Below, one piece after another: positions 42,483 to 52,287 of a DNA stretch of 64,000 nucleotides. The notes under the pieces are model-generated. The model saw nothing but the letters and a program-made list of their open reading frames with translations. It did no database searches and had not been told where the DNA came from. Location of the stretch: assembly GCA_047609825.1 (NCBI GenBank), contig JBLFXJ010000002.1, forward strand, positions 7,382-71,381. Direction: 5' to 3'. This stretch comes from GCA-2862545 sp047609825 (GTDB lineage: Bacteria > Myxococcota_A > UBA796 > GCA-2862545). The number at the start of each line of letters is the position of its first letter. Position 1 is the stretch's first letter. Position numbers and translations under genes: made by a program.

Positions 42483-42584
42483 CTGGCGGTTGGCCACCAG
42501 GCCCGACGTCGGCCGCACTGCGCGACCGGGTTAGGCCGCAGCACGGCCGGGTCCGCACCCGGAGGCAGACACCGCGGGGGGCTG

Positions 42585-44411
42585 GTGAAGATCCAGTGTG
42601 ACAAGTGCAGCGCAGAGCACGAGTTGGATCCACCCTCCTGGGTCGTCTCCTCGGGGAGGCCGTTCCGATTCCGCTGCTCGTCGTGCGGTCACACGCAGAG
42701 CGTTCGCCCACCGGTCGGAATCGAGATCACGGACGAGCACCCCGAGCACGACATCAGCCCGGTGGACAACCCGTTCGATGCCCCTGTGCGCACGACGCCG
42801 ATGCCCACGCACCCCAGAGGGCTGGCGTCCAGTCTCGACACGCCGCCACCGGCATGGAATGTGACCGAGCGCCCTCGGCCATCCGCGCCGACCCCCAGCG
42901 GCGCAGATCTGTTTGGAGCCACCCCCGCGGATGCATCCGCTGTGTTCCTCAAGCAGAACGACCAGATCTACATGGTGCGCGACTGGGTCACGCTCCGTCG
43001 GTGGATCACCGAGCGTCGCGTGGATCGGAACGACCTGGTCTCGGAGGGCGGCGTACGGTGGGATCCGGTGGCCAGCCGGTCCGAGCTGTTGGCCTGCTTC
43101 CCGGACGAGCTCCCGGCCGCTGCACATGAGGAGGTCACTCGAGCCACGCCCACCGGACACCACTTCGGCGGCGAGACACCGTTCCGCAGCCAGCCAGCGC
43201 GGTCCACCACGTGGTCGGACGACGACACCGAGGGCGTGCCCATCGGCCTGCCACCGCTTCCCACAGAAGAGACCCCCGGGCTCGACCTCCCGTTCTCCAC
43301 CGCTGAGGCCGAGGAGCTTGGGAGCGTGCCCCGCGGAGCGCGGGCCGCGTGGCGGAACAGCGCGATCACAGACGCCTCGGGTGTCGCGCCAGGCCCGTTC
43401 GATGGCGCTCCGGTCCACAGCTCGAACAACCGGCCCGATGATGAGCCAGCGGTGTTGCCGCTCGACGCCGCTCCCTCCATCGAGCGGCTGCTCACCCCAG
43501 TACCGCCGGTCGTGTCGCCCGAGCCCGCCGACCTGCCACTGGAGCCGGACCTGAGCGACGACGACGACGACGACGGCGAAGGCGAGGGCGACGACGACGG
43601 CGAAGGCGAGGGCGACGCCGGCCGGAGCGAGTGGGCCTTCGTGGAGCCGGTGGTCAGCTCGAGCCCGTCATCCGCTACAGCCGACCCCACCGAGAACATG
43701 TTCTCCGACGTGGCGACGGCTGCCGAGCCGTCCCTTCAGTACGACCCTACAGATCTCGACGACGAGCTCGACGACGACTGGAACCGTCACCGCAAGTCGG
43801 ATGACCGCACCGCGCTGTACGCGTTCGCCGTAGTGAGCACGATCCTGATCGCGATCCTGATCGGGTACCTCGCGTGGCCTGCGCAACCCACCGTCGCGTC
43901 CGACCTGAAGCCAGCGAATGTGCCTTCGCCAACCTCGAATCCGAGCCCCGCCCCTGCGCCGCCAGCCCCTGCGGCCGAGCCCGTTCCGGCGGCGGAGCCT
44001 GCGCCTACGACCGAGCCTGCACCTGCACCTGCACCCGAGCCTGCGCCGGCGCCTGCACCTGAGCCTGCACCTGCACCTGCACCTGCACCCGAGCCTGCGC
44101 CGGCGGCCCCTGCTCCCCCACCACAGCCAGCGCCCGCACCACGCGCTGCGAACGCCCAGGCGACGGTCGATCGAGGCTGGAGGCAAGTAGACGCAGAGGA
44201 CATGTGGGGAGCGATCGCCCTGTTCGATGAGGCACTGCGCGCATCGCCGGGGAACGCGGAAGCCCACTACGGACTCGGCTACGCGTACCGTCAGCTCGAC
44301 CGCCCCGACGAGTCTCGGCGCCACCTGTGCTCTGCCAGACCCACGGCTACCATCGAGACCCGGCGGGAGATCGACTCCCTGCTCCGCCAGAACGGCCTGT
44401 CGTGCGAGTAG
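42585..44411 (+). CDS. zinc-ribbon/GYF-like protein with membrane helix, Pro-rich linker and TPR end
   Basis: The 608-residue protein begins with CDKC (5-8) and CSSC (31-34), a zinc ribbon. A GYF-like segment (QIYMVRDWVTLRRWITERRV, about 126-145, then WDPVASRSELLACF) follows. A highly acidic stretch near 320-345 comes next, and a membrane helix lies near 409-431. A Pro/Ala/Glu linker (about 455-525, PAPAPEPAPAP pattern, DNA repeats of CCTGCA) leads to a C-terminal TPR-like unit ending in LLRQNGLSCE. A near-identical C-terminal unit ends the next gene, so the two are paralogues. The GTG start has CCGGAGG at distance. Its partner is unknown. Confidence 0.72.
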   Translation: MKIQCDKCSAEHELDPPSWVVSSGRPFRFRCSSCGHTQSVRPPVGIEITDEHPEHDISPVDNPFDAPVRTTPMPTHPRGLASSLDTPPPAWNVTERPRPSAPTPSGADLFGATPADASAVFLKQNDQIYMVRDWVTLRRWITERRVDRNDLVSEGGVRWDPVASRSELLACFPDELPAAAHEEVTRATPTGHHFGGETPFRSQPARSTTWSDDDTEGVPIGLPPLPTEETPGLDLPFSTAEAEELGSVPRGARAAWRNSAITDASGVAPGPFDGAPVHSSNNRPDDEPAVLPLDAAPSIERLLTPVPPVVSPEPADLPLEPDLSDDDDDDGEGEGDDDGEGEGDAGRSEWAFVEPVVSSSPSSATADPTENMFSDVATAAEPSLQYDPTDLDDELDDDWNRHRKSDDRTALYAFAVVSTILIAILIGYLAWPAQPTVASDLKPANVPSPTSNPSPAPAPPAPAAEPVPAAEPAPTTEPAPAPAPEPAPAPAPEPAPAPAPAPEPAPAAPAPPPQPAPAPRAANAQATVDRGWRQVDAEDMWGAIALFDEALRASPGNAEAHYGLGYAYRQLDRPDESRRHLCSARPTATIETRREIDSLLRQNGLSCE

Positions 44412-44415
44412 TCCC

Positions 44416-45357
<942 letters not shown>

Positions 45358-45405
45358 CGGTGCATCAGGCCACGGCACCACCGTGTATCGCCACAGTCCA
45401 TCGGT

Positions 45406-45411
45406 TAGCTT
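45406..45411 (+). promoter_or_regulatory. putative -10 element
   Basis: TAGCTT lies 26 bases before the ATG at 45438, with CAGGAGAG in between. Confidence 0.45.
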
Positions 45412-45437
45412 CCGTCTCCCCTACAGGAGAGCCGGAA

Positions 45438-45749
45438 ATGTCCGAGAACGACCTCGAAGGCGAGTACTTCGCCCGCCTCGACGCCGAGAAGCGCGCTGCG
45501 CTCCGAACCAAGCTCGAGTCCGAGCACGGCCGGATTTCGGCAGAAGAGAGGAAGAAGCTCCACTATTTGAAGTGCGGCAAGTGCGGCAGCGACATGACCA
45601 CGCGCCCGTTCCGCGGTCTCGAGATCGAGGAGTGCGCCAATTGTGGTGCGGTGCTGCTCGACCCCGGCGAGCTGCAGACGCTCGCTGGCGAGGACCAAAC
45701 GGCGTGGTTCGCGTCGTTCTTCTCGTTCTTTGGCGGCGGCAAGGGCTGA
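45438..45749 (+). CDS. small zf-TFIIB-like zinc-ribbon protein
   Basis: The 103-residue protein has an acidic, Arg/Lys-rich N-terminal helix (about 1-40) followed by CGKCGSDM (Cys46, Cys49) and CANCGAVLLDPGEL (Cys65, Cys68). This is the pattern of zf-TFIIB proteins (PF13453), whose role is not established. The end is Phe/Gly-rich (FFSFFGGG). It follows the zinc-ribbon cluster but has its own ribosome site and promoter-like hexamer. Confidence 0.78.
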   Translation: MSENDLEGEYFARLDAEKRAALRTKLESEHGRISAEERKKLHYLKCGKCGSDMTTRPFRGLEIEECANCGAVLLDPGELQTLAGEDQTAWFASFFSFFGGGKG

Positions 45750-45778
45750 CTCTGCACAGCACCCACGTCTGCTGGCGC

Positions 45779-45784
45779 TACACT
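45779..45784 (+). promoter_or_regulatory. putative -10 element
   Basis: TACACT lies 25 bases before the GTG at 45810. Confidence 0.45.
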
Positions 45785-45809
45785 GGTGGCTCTCGAGCCG
45801 GGGACAGTC

Positions 45810-47636
45810 GTGGCGTACACATCCGAGATGACGTGGGACCTCGAGGGGCTGTGCCCCGGAGGACCGGACGGCGACGCATTCATCGCCCGTCGTGCCGCGC
45901 TGCGGGAACGGTGGGCGGGCCTTCACGCGGAGGCCTCCCAGCTGGGCGCGCTCGGTGACGCTCCAGATGCGTGGCGTGACTGGGTGCGCGCGGCCATCGA
46001 GGCAGGAGTGGATCTGGACGAGCTCCAGTCCCTCTCAGGCTGCTGGTACGCCGCTCATGGCCGAACCACAGCTGCGCGGATGGCCCACGAGACCCTGACC
46101 GAGCTCTCGGCACAGGTCGACAGCGCCTACATCGCGCTCGACACCGCCCTCGCTGGCGCAGCTGAGCCAGAGCTCCAGGCCTGGCTCGCCGACCCCGCCC
46201 TCGACGACGCCGCGCCACTGCTGCGCCACCGTCGGGACGGCGCCCGCCTGAAGCTCCCGGGTGAGCTCGAGTCTCTCGCGGTCAAGATGGAGCGAGAGGC
46301 TCTCACCGGGTGGGGCCAGCTGTACCAGATCTTGTCGGGCCGGCTGACCGGCACCCTGGTGCTCGGAGAGGAGCGGTCCGAAAAGGGCGTGGGGGAGCTG
46401 GGCGCCCTGCGTGCGCACGCAGACGAGTCCGTGCGACGCGCCGCTCATGAAGCGCTCGGGGGCGCATGGTCCTCCGTGGCACCCCAGTGCGCGCTCACGC
46501 TCACCCACATCACCGGCAGTCGCCAGACTCGATACGATCGCACCGCCGTGGGGCCGATGGCGCAGACCGTGCACGGCAATCGCACCCCTGAGACGGTGAT
46601 CGACGCCTTGTGGGTGGCGGCCGACGCGCTCGCCCCGACCCTGCACCGATACCTCGCGCGTAAGGCCACGCTGCTCGGCAAGCCCGCGCTGGACTGGTGG
46701 GATGTGGACGCTCCGCTGCCCGGTCGGTTGTCCTCGATCACATGGCCCGACGCCCAGCGCACGGTGGTCGAGGCGCTGTCCGCGTTTCACCCCGAGTACG
46801 GCGCGTTCGCCGAGCAGGCCCTGCGGGAGCGGTGGGTCGAGGCCGAGCCCCGGGACGAGAAGCGACCCGGCGGGTTCTGCACCGACCTGCCCCGCAGCCG
46901 GCAGAGCCGGATCTTCATGACCTTCGTGGGCACCCTCGACAACACGATGACGCTCGCCCACGAGCTCGGCCACGCCTACCACAACAAGGTGCTGTTCGAG
47001 GCGCCCCCGACCCTGCGCAGTCTCACCATGAACCTGGCGGAGAGCGCGTCGACGTTCTTCGAGGCCATCGTGCTCGACCAGATCCTCGCCACCACCACCG
47101 ACCCCCAGGACCGCGCCTTCCTGCTCGACCAGCAGCTCCAGGCCGGAGTGGCGTTCCTGATGAACATCCCGGCCCGGTTCCGCTTCGAGGAGGGCCTGCA
47201 CCGCTGGCGGCGCGAGGGCCCGCTCCAGCCAGACCAGCTGTCGGCGCGGATGGTCACGTGTCAGCGCGCGGCCTATGGCGACGCCCTGGCGAGCTGGTCG
47301 CCCATGTTCTGGGCGTCCAAACTTCACTTTTACATCTCATCCTTCGGCTTCTACAACTGGCCGTACACGTTCGGCTACCTGTTCAGCGCAGCGATCCATC
47401 GCCGCGCCGCAGCCCTCGGCCCCGACGGGCCACCGTTCGTGCGGGAGCTGCTCCTCCGCACCGGCTGGCAGGATGTGCTGTCGCTCGGCCACGACGTGTT
47501 CGGGGCCGATCTGGCGGATCCCGCGTTCTGGATCGACGCCGCCGCTCCGCTCCGGGCACAGGCCGACGCGTTCATCGACGCGACCGACCCGGCACTCGGG
47601 AGCAACCAGCCTTCGCCTACAGGTCGTCGATCGTAG
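45810..47636 (+). CDS. pepF: M3 family oligoendopeptidase (PepF-like)
   Basis: The 608-residue protein is a cytoplasmic zinc metallopeptidase of family M3, which degrades oligopeptides. The HExxH motif reads HELGHAYHN near 384-392, with a downstream Glu in NLAESASTFFEA as the third ligand. AVGPMAQTVHGNRTPE and YISSFGFYNWPYTFGYLF are typical of the PepF/M3B subgroup. The start is uncertain: GTG at 45810 is favoured, while ATG at 45828 and GTG at 45786 are also in frame. Its end overlaps the convergent gene by 20 bases. Confidence 0.88.
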   Translation: MAYTSEMTWDLEGLCPGGPDGDAFIARRAALRERWAGLHAEASQLGALGDAPDAWRDWVRAAIEAGVDLDELQSLSGCWYAAHGRTTAARMAHETLTELSAQVDSAYIALDTALAGAAEPELQAWLADPALDDAAPLLRHRRDGARLKLPGELESLAVKMEREALTGWGQLYQILSGRLTGTLVLGEERSEKGVGELGALRAHADESVRRAAHEALGGAWSSVAPQCALTLTHITGSRQTRYDRTAVGPMAQTVHGNRTPETVIDALWVAADALAPTLHRYLARKATLLGKPALDWWDVDAPLPGRLSSITWPDAQRTVVEALSAFHPEYGAFAEQALRERWVEAEPRDEKRPGGFCTDLPRSRQSRIFMTFVGTLDNTMTLAHELGHAYHNKVLFEAPPTLRSLTMNLAESASTFFEAIVLDQILATTTDPQDRAFLLDQQLQAGVAFLMNIPARFRFEEGLHRWRREGPLQPDQLSARMVTCQRAAYGDALASWSPMFWASKLHFYISSFGFYNWPYTFGYLFSAAIHRRAAALGPDGPPFVRELLLRTGWQDVLSLGHDVFGADLADPAFWIDAAAPLRAQADAFIDATDPALGSNQPSPTGRRS

Positions 47637-48546
47637 CGGCCATCAGCTTGACCTCGGCCAGTCCGACGCCCTTGGTGCTCTCGTAGGCATCGACGATCTG
47701 CACCTTGATCTCGCCCCACGCCGAGCCGGTGTAGCCGACCATGGTGGGCAGCAGCACCCACTGCAGATCCGCCTTGTCCTCGAGCGTGTGCTCGACCTCG
47801 ATGTCATTCGCCGTGATCTTCAGGGTCTTCGGGCGAGCGTAGCCGGGCGCCGCCTTGAACCCGACGCTGGACAGGCCGTAGCCGGGTGCGGTGAGCGCGA
47901 AGCTGGTGGAGGTGACGCCGACCGGCGCCGCCCAGACCTTGCGGTCGCTGCCGTCGGTGAGGTCCCACACATCCTTGCCGTCTTCCACGTCCTCGGGAGG
48001 GGTGGACAGCGTGAGCGACTCGGCCACGAACTCTTTGAGGTGGAGCCGTACCTCGGAGACGGCGAGGTTCGGGTAGTCCTTGCCCGGGTAGACCTCGTTG
48101 ATGGTGACCTTCACCCGACCGCCGAGCAGCTCCCCGCCCACCTTCGTGTCGGGGATGTCGACGATCTGGTAGCCCATGCCATCCTTGAGCTCGGCCTTGT
48201 GGACGAGCTTGGACACCGGGTTGCCGTCGCTCATGTCAAACACCTCGATGGTGACCGACTTCACCCGGGCGTAGTCCGAGAAGTCATCCTGGGATTTGCC
48301 CCAGCCCGGGTAGATGGCCAGCTTGTCGACCTCGGAGGTTGGCACGTCGAGGTAGATCCAGCTGCCGGCGTTGCCGGACTCGGGGTCGACCATCCACGCG
48401 CTCTCGAGCTTGGAGTCGAGCGCAGCACCGGGACCCCAGAAGCCCGCGCCGCGGCGACCGTCACGGAGCTCGGATGACGCCTCGAAGCCGGCGAGCGCAG
48501 TCATGGGGGCAGCCAGCAGGCCAACGAGGATCAACGATCGCAGCAT
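47617..48546 (-). CDS. exported protein with two discoidin-like (NADase-type glycan-binding) domains
   Basis: The 309-residue protein has a signal peptide ending in TALAG near residue 20. The first domain (about 21-170) contains LDSKLESAWMVDPESGNAGS and WIYLDVP, then YARVKSVTIEVFD, the order seen in NADase-type glycan-binding (discoidin-fold) domains. A second, similar jelly-roll part follows with DRKVWAAPVGVTSTSFAL near 200. It probably binds carbohydrate or another surface ligand in the periplasm or outside the cell; no catalytic site is seen. It converges with pepF. Confidence 0.72.
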   Translation of the reverse strand: MLRSLILVGLLAAPMTALAGFEASSELRDGRRGAGFWGPGAALDSKLESAWMVDPESGNAGSWIYLDVPTSEVDKLAIYPGWGKSQDDFSDYARVKSVTIEVFDMSDGNPVSKLVHKAELKDGMGYQIVDIPDTKVGGELLGGRVKVTINEVYPGKDYPNLAVSEVRLHLKEFVAESLTLSTPPEDVEDGKDVWDLTDGSDRKVWAAPVGVTSTSFALTAPGYGLSSVGFKAAPGYARPKTLKITANDIEVEHTLEDKADLQWVLLPTMVGYTGSAWGEIKVQIVDAYESTKGVGLAEVKLMAATIDDL

Positions 48547-48574
48547 GGACGACTCCGTGGTCGGTACGCCCCCG

Positions 48575-48580
48575 AGGGTA
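48575..48580 (-). promoter_or_regulatory. putative -10 element
   Basis: On the minus strand the sequence is TACCCT, 28 bases before the start at 48546. Confidence 0.5.
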
Positions 48581-48642
48581 ACAGAGGCGACAGGGGTACG
48601 CAGCGCGAACCCTCGATGGGACGCTCACCTTCCGCGGATCCG

Positions 48643-50565
48643 CTATTCGGATCGCTCCAGGATCACGAACTCGACCCGCCGGTTGTTCGCCTTGCCTTCG
48701 GGGGTCTTGTTGGTGTCGACCGGCTGGCTCTCGCCGTATCCGACGGGCTCGAGCCGGTCCTGCGGCACACCCGCCTTCACCAGGTACCCGACGACCTCTT
48801 CGGCGCGCCGCTGGGACAACTTCAGGTTGTAGCCCTCGGGGCCGTCCGCGTCGGTGTGCCCCTCGACCCGGATGGAGGTGAGCAGAGGGTTGTCGAGGAT
48901 GACGGCCGCGATCTCGTCGAGCAGCTCGAACGACAGCGGCTGGATGCCAGCGCGGTTGTACTCGAAGAAGATCTGGTCGGTGATCTTGATCTTCCGCTTT
49001 CCTACGACGACCCGGGCCGGCGCTACATCGGGACAACCGTCCTCGTCGAGGTACCCGTTCAGCGTCTCCGGCTCGAACGGACACGAATCGGCCTCGTCGA
49101 GCACCCCGTCGTAGTCGTTGTCGGGGTCGGGGCAGCCATCTTCGTCCTGGAAGGTGTCGAAGTCTTCGGGCTCGGCCGGACAGCCATCCTCGCTGTCGAC
49201 GTACCCATCACCGTCCGTGTCGACGAACGGCTTCTCGTCGGGGCAACCGTCGTCATCGGTGAACCCGTTGAAGGTCTCGGCGGCATTGGCGCACAGATCC
49301 TGCGCGTCCGGGATCCCGTCGCCGTCATTGTCGGGATCGGGGCAGCCGTCCAGGTCCTGCCACCCATCGTAGTCCTCGGGGTCGTACGGGCAGGAATCGT
49401 GGATGTCGAGGATCTGGTCGCGGTCGTTGTCTTCGTCGGGGCAACCATCCGCATCCTCGAAGTCGTCCACATCTTCCGGGCGGTTCGGGCACTGGTCCGA
49501 CACGTCGAGGATGCCATCCTTGTCGTTGTCGTCGTCGGGGCAGCCATCGTCGTCCTCGAAGCCGTCCATGTCTTCGGGGACGTTGATGCACGCGTCGAAC
49601 TTGTTCGGCACCCCATCGGAGTCGCGATCGAGGGACAACGGGTCGAAGCTCGGCTGGATGGAGCCGCCGAAGAACACCCGGAAGTCGGGGGAGCCCAGGC
49701 CCGGGTTGAGGCCGAAGCCCGCGCCCGCCGTGACCGTGACGATGTCCATCGGGTGGACCTTGAGCCACGGCTGGATCTCGAGCGGCACCTGCGCCACCCG
49801 CGCGCCGCTCACGGAGCCCGTGATGTCACCGCCCACCTCGAGCGCGAAGATGGGGTGTGCAGCGAGGGCGCCCCGGTAGGTGAACGCATTGCCGAGCTCG
49901 ATGCCCCGAAAGGTGTCGGGCTCCTTGATCAGCGCGCCGACGTTGACCGCGCCGCGCACCGTGTACTCACGGTCGTGGATCGACCCGTCGGCCACCTCGA
50001 GCACGAACGCGGGCTCGCCGGTGAACCCGCCCTCACCGAGGAACGATCGCGTGGACCCGGTGGGCACGGTGGCGCGCACCAGCACCGCCACGCCGACGGG
50101 GTAGCCCTCGTGGATGTCGACGAGAACGAACTTGGGCGTGATGCGAAGATCGCCCAGTCCCGAGCTCTCCAGGTCCGCATTGGGGACCGGTGACGCATTC
50201 GACGCCGGCTCGAAGCCCTGCTGCCACACGATGACCGGGGCATCCGCCGTGAGTGAGAACAGATCGCCCAAGCCAAAGCCGAGCTGGAAGTCCATCACGG
50301 TGCGATGGTCGAGGATCGCGTCGGGGAAGTTGGGCCCTGGCCCGATGACCCGCGAGCCATCCCACATCAGCACCAGCGAGTCCTGACTGTAGTTGCCCCA
50401 GAGCCCGAACCCGACCTGGAGGTTGGCCAGCGTGGTGGACGAATCGGTGACCGCGTAGCCGTAGGGATCGGTGGCCGGCCTGAACCGCTCCACGTCGATC
50501 GGCAGCTCCCGCGGCACGGCCGTGTCCTGGGCCACAGACAGACCAGCGAGCAGCATCAGCCACAT
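48643..50565 (-). CDS. outer-membrane OmpA-family protein with thrombospondin type 3 repeats
   Basis: The 640-residue protein has a signal peptide (MWLMLLAGLSVAQ) and a beta-barrel-like N-terminal domain (about 15-310). Six Asp-rich, Ca-binding thrombospondin type 3 repeats follow (about 311-510, each with DxDxDG and GCPD). The OmpA_C peptidoglycan-binding domain carries FFEYNRAGIQPLS and EGHTDADGPEGYNLKLSQRR, plus the Arg in NNRRVEFVI. It would link outer membrane and peptidoglycan. GGAGG eight bases upstream supports the ATG at 50565. It is the third gene of a transcript with the two genes before it. Confidence 0.9.
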   Translation of the reverse strand: MWLMLLAGLSVAQDTAVPRELPIDVERFRPATDPYGYAVTDSSTTLANLQVGFGLWGNYSQDSLVLMWDGSRVIGPGPNFPDAILDHRTVMDFQLGFGLGDLFSLTADAPVIVWQQGFEPASNASPVPNADLESSGLGDLRITPKFVLVDIHEGYPVGVAVLVRATVPTGSTRSFLGEGGFTGEPAFVLEVADGSIHDREYTVRGAVNVGALIKEPDTFRGIELGNAFTYRGALAAHPIFALEVGGDITGSVSGARVAQVPLEIQPWLKVHPMDIVTVTAGAGFGLNPGLGSPDFRVFFGGSIQPSFDPLSLDRDSDGVPNKFDACINVPEDMDGFEDDDGCPDDDNDKDGILDVSDQCPNRPEDVDDFEDADGCPDEDNDRDQILDIHDSCPYDPEDYDGWQDLDGCPDPDNDGDGIPDAQDLCANAAETFNGFTDDDGCPDEKPFVDTDGDGYVDSEDGCPAEPEDFDTFQDEDGCPDPDNDYDGVLDEADSCPFEPETLNGYLDEDGCPDVAPARVVVGKRKIKITDQIFFEYNRAGIQPLSFELLDEIAAVILDNPLLTSIRVEGHTDADGPEGYNLKLSQRRAEEVVGYLVKAGVPQDRLEPVGYGESQPVDTNKTPEGKANNRRVEFVILERSE

Positions 50566-50567
50566 CG

Positions 50568-50921
50568 TCAGGGCCTCCGTCGCCGGAACAACGCCGGCAG
50601 CGCCAGGAACACGATGCTCGCAGCACCGATGCCCGACTCTCCGGTGCACCCGCCGCCGCCTTGCAGCGCGCCCTGGAAGGCCGCGACGTTGCAGTCCTCG
50701 CCGTTGTCGAAGAAGCCGTCGCAGTCGTTGTCGAGCCGATCGTCACAGATCTCGGTGGCGCGTGGGCTCACCCGGGGGTTGTCGTCGTCGCAGTCACCCT
50801 CGCGCGGGGTGAACCCATCTCCGTCACCGTCGGCATCGAGCGCTGCCGCACCCGTATCGACCGTTCCAGTGTCCGACGTCGGGGGAGCCCCGAACGCAAG
50901 GCCGACGAAGACGAGCCACAT
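50568..50921 (-). CDS. small secreted protein with MopE motif and MYXO-CTERM-like end
   Basis: The 117-residue protein starts with a signal peptide (MWLVFVGLAFGAPP). The Asp-rich metal-binding motif is DGDGDGFTPREGDCDDDNP near 30-48, with ICDDRLDNDCDGFFDNGEDC completing the MopE-type pattern. The C-terminus has GGGGCTGESG, a hydrophobic helix and RRRRP, the tripartite layout of MYXO-CTERM sorting signals. These are thought to be processed by a myxosortase after a Cys is lipidated. It lies two bases from the OmpA gene and four from the upstream gene, so all three are likely one operon. Confidence 0.8.
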   Translation of the reverse strand: MWLVFVGLAFGAPPTSDTGTVDTGAAALDADGDGDGFTPREGDCDDDNPRVSPRATEICDDRLDNDCDGFFDNGEDCNVAAFQGALQGGGGCTGESGIGAASIVFLALPALFRRRRP

Positions 50922-50925
50922 CCGG

Positions 50926-51771
50926 CTACTCCACCCGCGCGTAGTCGATGGACGTGTGGTGCTCGAGACCCTTCTCCACCTTCCACACGTTGTTCGAGAG
51001 GTTGCTGTCGTTGATCATCACGCGGATGACGCCATGCTCAGGCGCCGTAAACGTGCTCTCCAGGCCGTTCGCCTGGATGACCTCGATGCCCGACTCGCCC
51101 GTGAACTTCACGATCAGGGCGCCTATCTCGCACCCCGGCTCGGTGCATGGGTACCCCGACACCGCAGGCTCTCCGGTGCCGCCGGCGTTGAACCAGTCAC
51201 CGCCGTCTTCGATCCGGAAGTAGTCGATGGCCGACGCCTTCACCTTGACCTTGTCGCCCTTGCAGACGTTGGCAGGGTTCTGCCAGTCGTTGTTGATGTC
51301 GAGGTAGTTGTACTGGGTGTTGGCGAAGTTGCCCCACGGACACTCGCCCTCCGTGAGCTCGCCGGTGAGGGCCTTGAACCAGTTGCCCCACGCGACGGTG
51401 GACCCGGCGCTCATCGCCTCTTTGCACAGCTCGAGGTTCGTGAGCGACACCTCGTCGATGCGCTCGGGCTTGCCGAGCAGGGTGGTCTCCACGTTGGTGA
51501 CCGCCTTCTCATCGAACTTCACGCCATCGGCGCGCACGCCCTGCCACTGGCCCATGATCGCATTGCGCGTCTTCTGCCACGCCATGCGACGATCGCCCGA
51601 ACCCATCGCGGCGAAGTCTGGCGGGAAGTAGCAGGACCCGGTCCAGCCCTCTTCCTGGTGCCAACCTGTGATCGGGACCGCGTCTTCGCCCTTCTTCTTC
51701 TTCTTGTTCTTCCCAGCATGGGCCGGGGTGGACACGACGAGCAGAGCGACGACGATCCGAAGCATGAACAT
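50926..51771 (-). CDS. exported Lys-rich-linker protein of unknown function
   Basis: The 281-residue protein has a signal peptide (MFMLRIVVALLVVSTPAHAG). A strongly basic GKNKKKKKG linker follows, then a Trp- and Cys-rich soluble domain with HQEEGWTGSCYFPPDFAAMG near 39-58, WGNWFKALTGELTEGECPWGN near 128 and IEDGGDWFNAGGTGEPAVSG near 188. I recognise no family. AGGAGG lies six bases before the ATG at 51771. It heads the operon with the MYXO-CTERM-like and OmpA/TSP3 genes. Confidence 0.65.
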   Translation of the reverse strand: MFMLRIVVALLVVSTPAHAGKNKKKKKGEDAVPITGWHQEEGWTGSCYFPPDFAAMGSGDRRMAWQKTRNAIMGQWQGVRADGVKFDEKAVTNVETTLLGKPERIDEVSLTNLELCKEAMSAGSTVAWGNWFKALTGELTEGECPWGNFANTQYNYLDINNDWQNPANVCKGDKVKVKASAIDYFRIEDGGDWFNAGGTGEPAVSGYPCTEPGCEIGALIVKFTGESGIEVIQANGLESTFTAPEHGVIRVMINDSNLSNNVWKVEKGLEHHTSIDYARVE

Positions 51772-51909
51772 GCACTTCCTCCTGAACAGCAGAGGCCGAG
51801 GACAGCCCAGGCGACTCCCCTCATACCACGACACGCTTCGAACACGCGAAGACGGCATCCCGATCCATCGAACGAGTGCCGCCTTCTTGCATGCATCTAG
51901 CCGGAGCCC

Positions 51910-51925
51910 CGGGCCCCGAGGCCCG
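51910..51925 (-). terminator. hairpin behind atpE
   Basis: CGGGCC and GGCCCG enclose four bases, about 14 bases past the atpE stop. It is short and has no U-tract, so it is a weak candidate. Confidence 0.35.
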
Positions 51926-51938
51926 AGAGGCCGGTCGA

Positions 51939-52247
51939 TCAGCCGATCTTGTCCTGGAGCAAGTACGCGATGACCAGCGTGAACAGCACCAGCGACTCGA
52001 TGAAGGCCATGCCGACATAGAACGGTGCGTTCAGCTGGCTGGCGGCCTGCGGGTTTCGGCTGATGCTCTCGTAGGCTGCGCGTGCGGCCATGCCCTGACC
52101 GAGGCCAGCGCCGAGTACGGCGAAGCCCATTGCCAGACCGGCGCCGAGGCCGACAAAGCCCATGCCAGCGCCATCCTGCGCCATTGCGGGGTTGCTGATG
52201 AGCAGCATTGCGGTGGACGCGGCGAGAACCGGGAACCACTTCTGCAT
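51939..52247 (-). CDS. atpE: ATP synthase F0 subunit c
   Basis: The c-ring subunit carries the ion through F0. The 102-residue protein is longer than typical c subunits (about 80) because of an N-terminal extension resembling a signal peptide (QKWFPVLAASTAMLLISNPAMAQ, about 2-24). The two helices have GLGQGMAARAA and AFIESLVLFTLVIAYLL. The carboxylate is Glu, with Gln in the first helix and Ser beside Glu. These also occur in Na+-type rings, but the Thr and Tyr of the Ilyobacter site are Leu and Phe here, so proton use is equally possible. AGGAG precedes the ATG. Confidence 0.92.
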   Translation of the reverse strand: MQKWFPVLAASTAMLLISNPAMAQDGAGMGFVGLGAGLAMGFAVLGAGLGQGMAARAAYESISRNPQAASQLNAPFYVGMAFIESLVLFTLVIAYLLQDKIG

Positions 52248-52287
52248 GATGATCTCCTCTTCTCCCGCGACCGGGGAGCAGTTTTCT

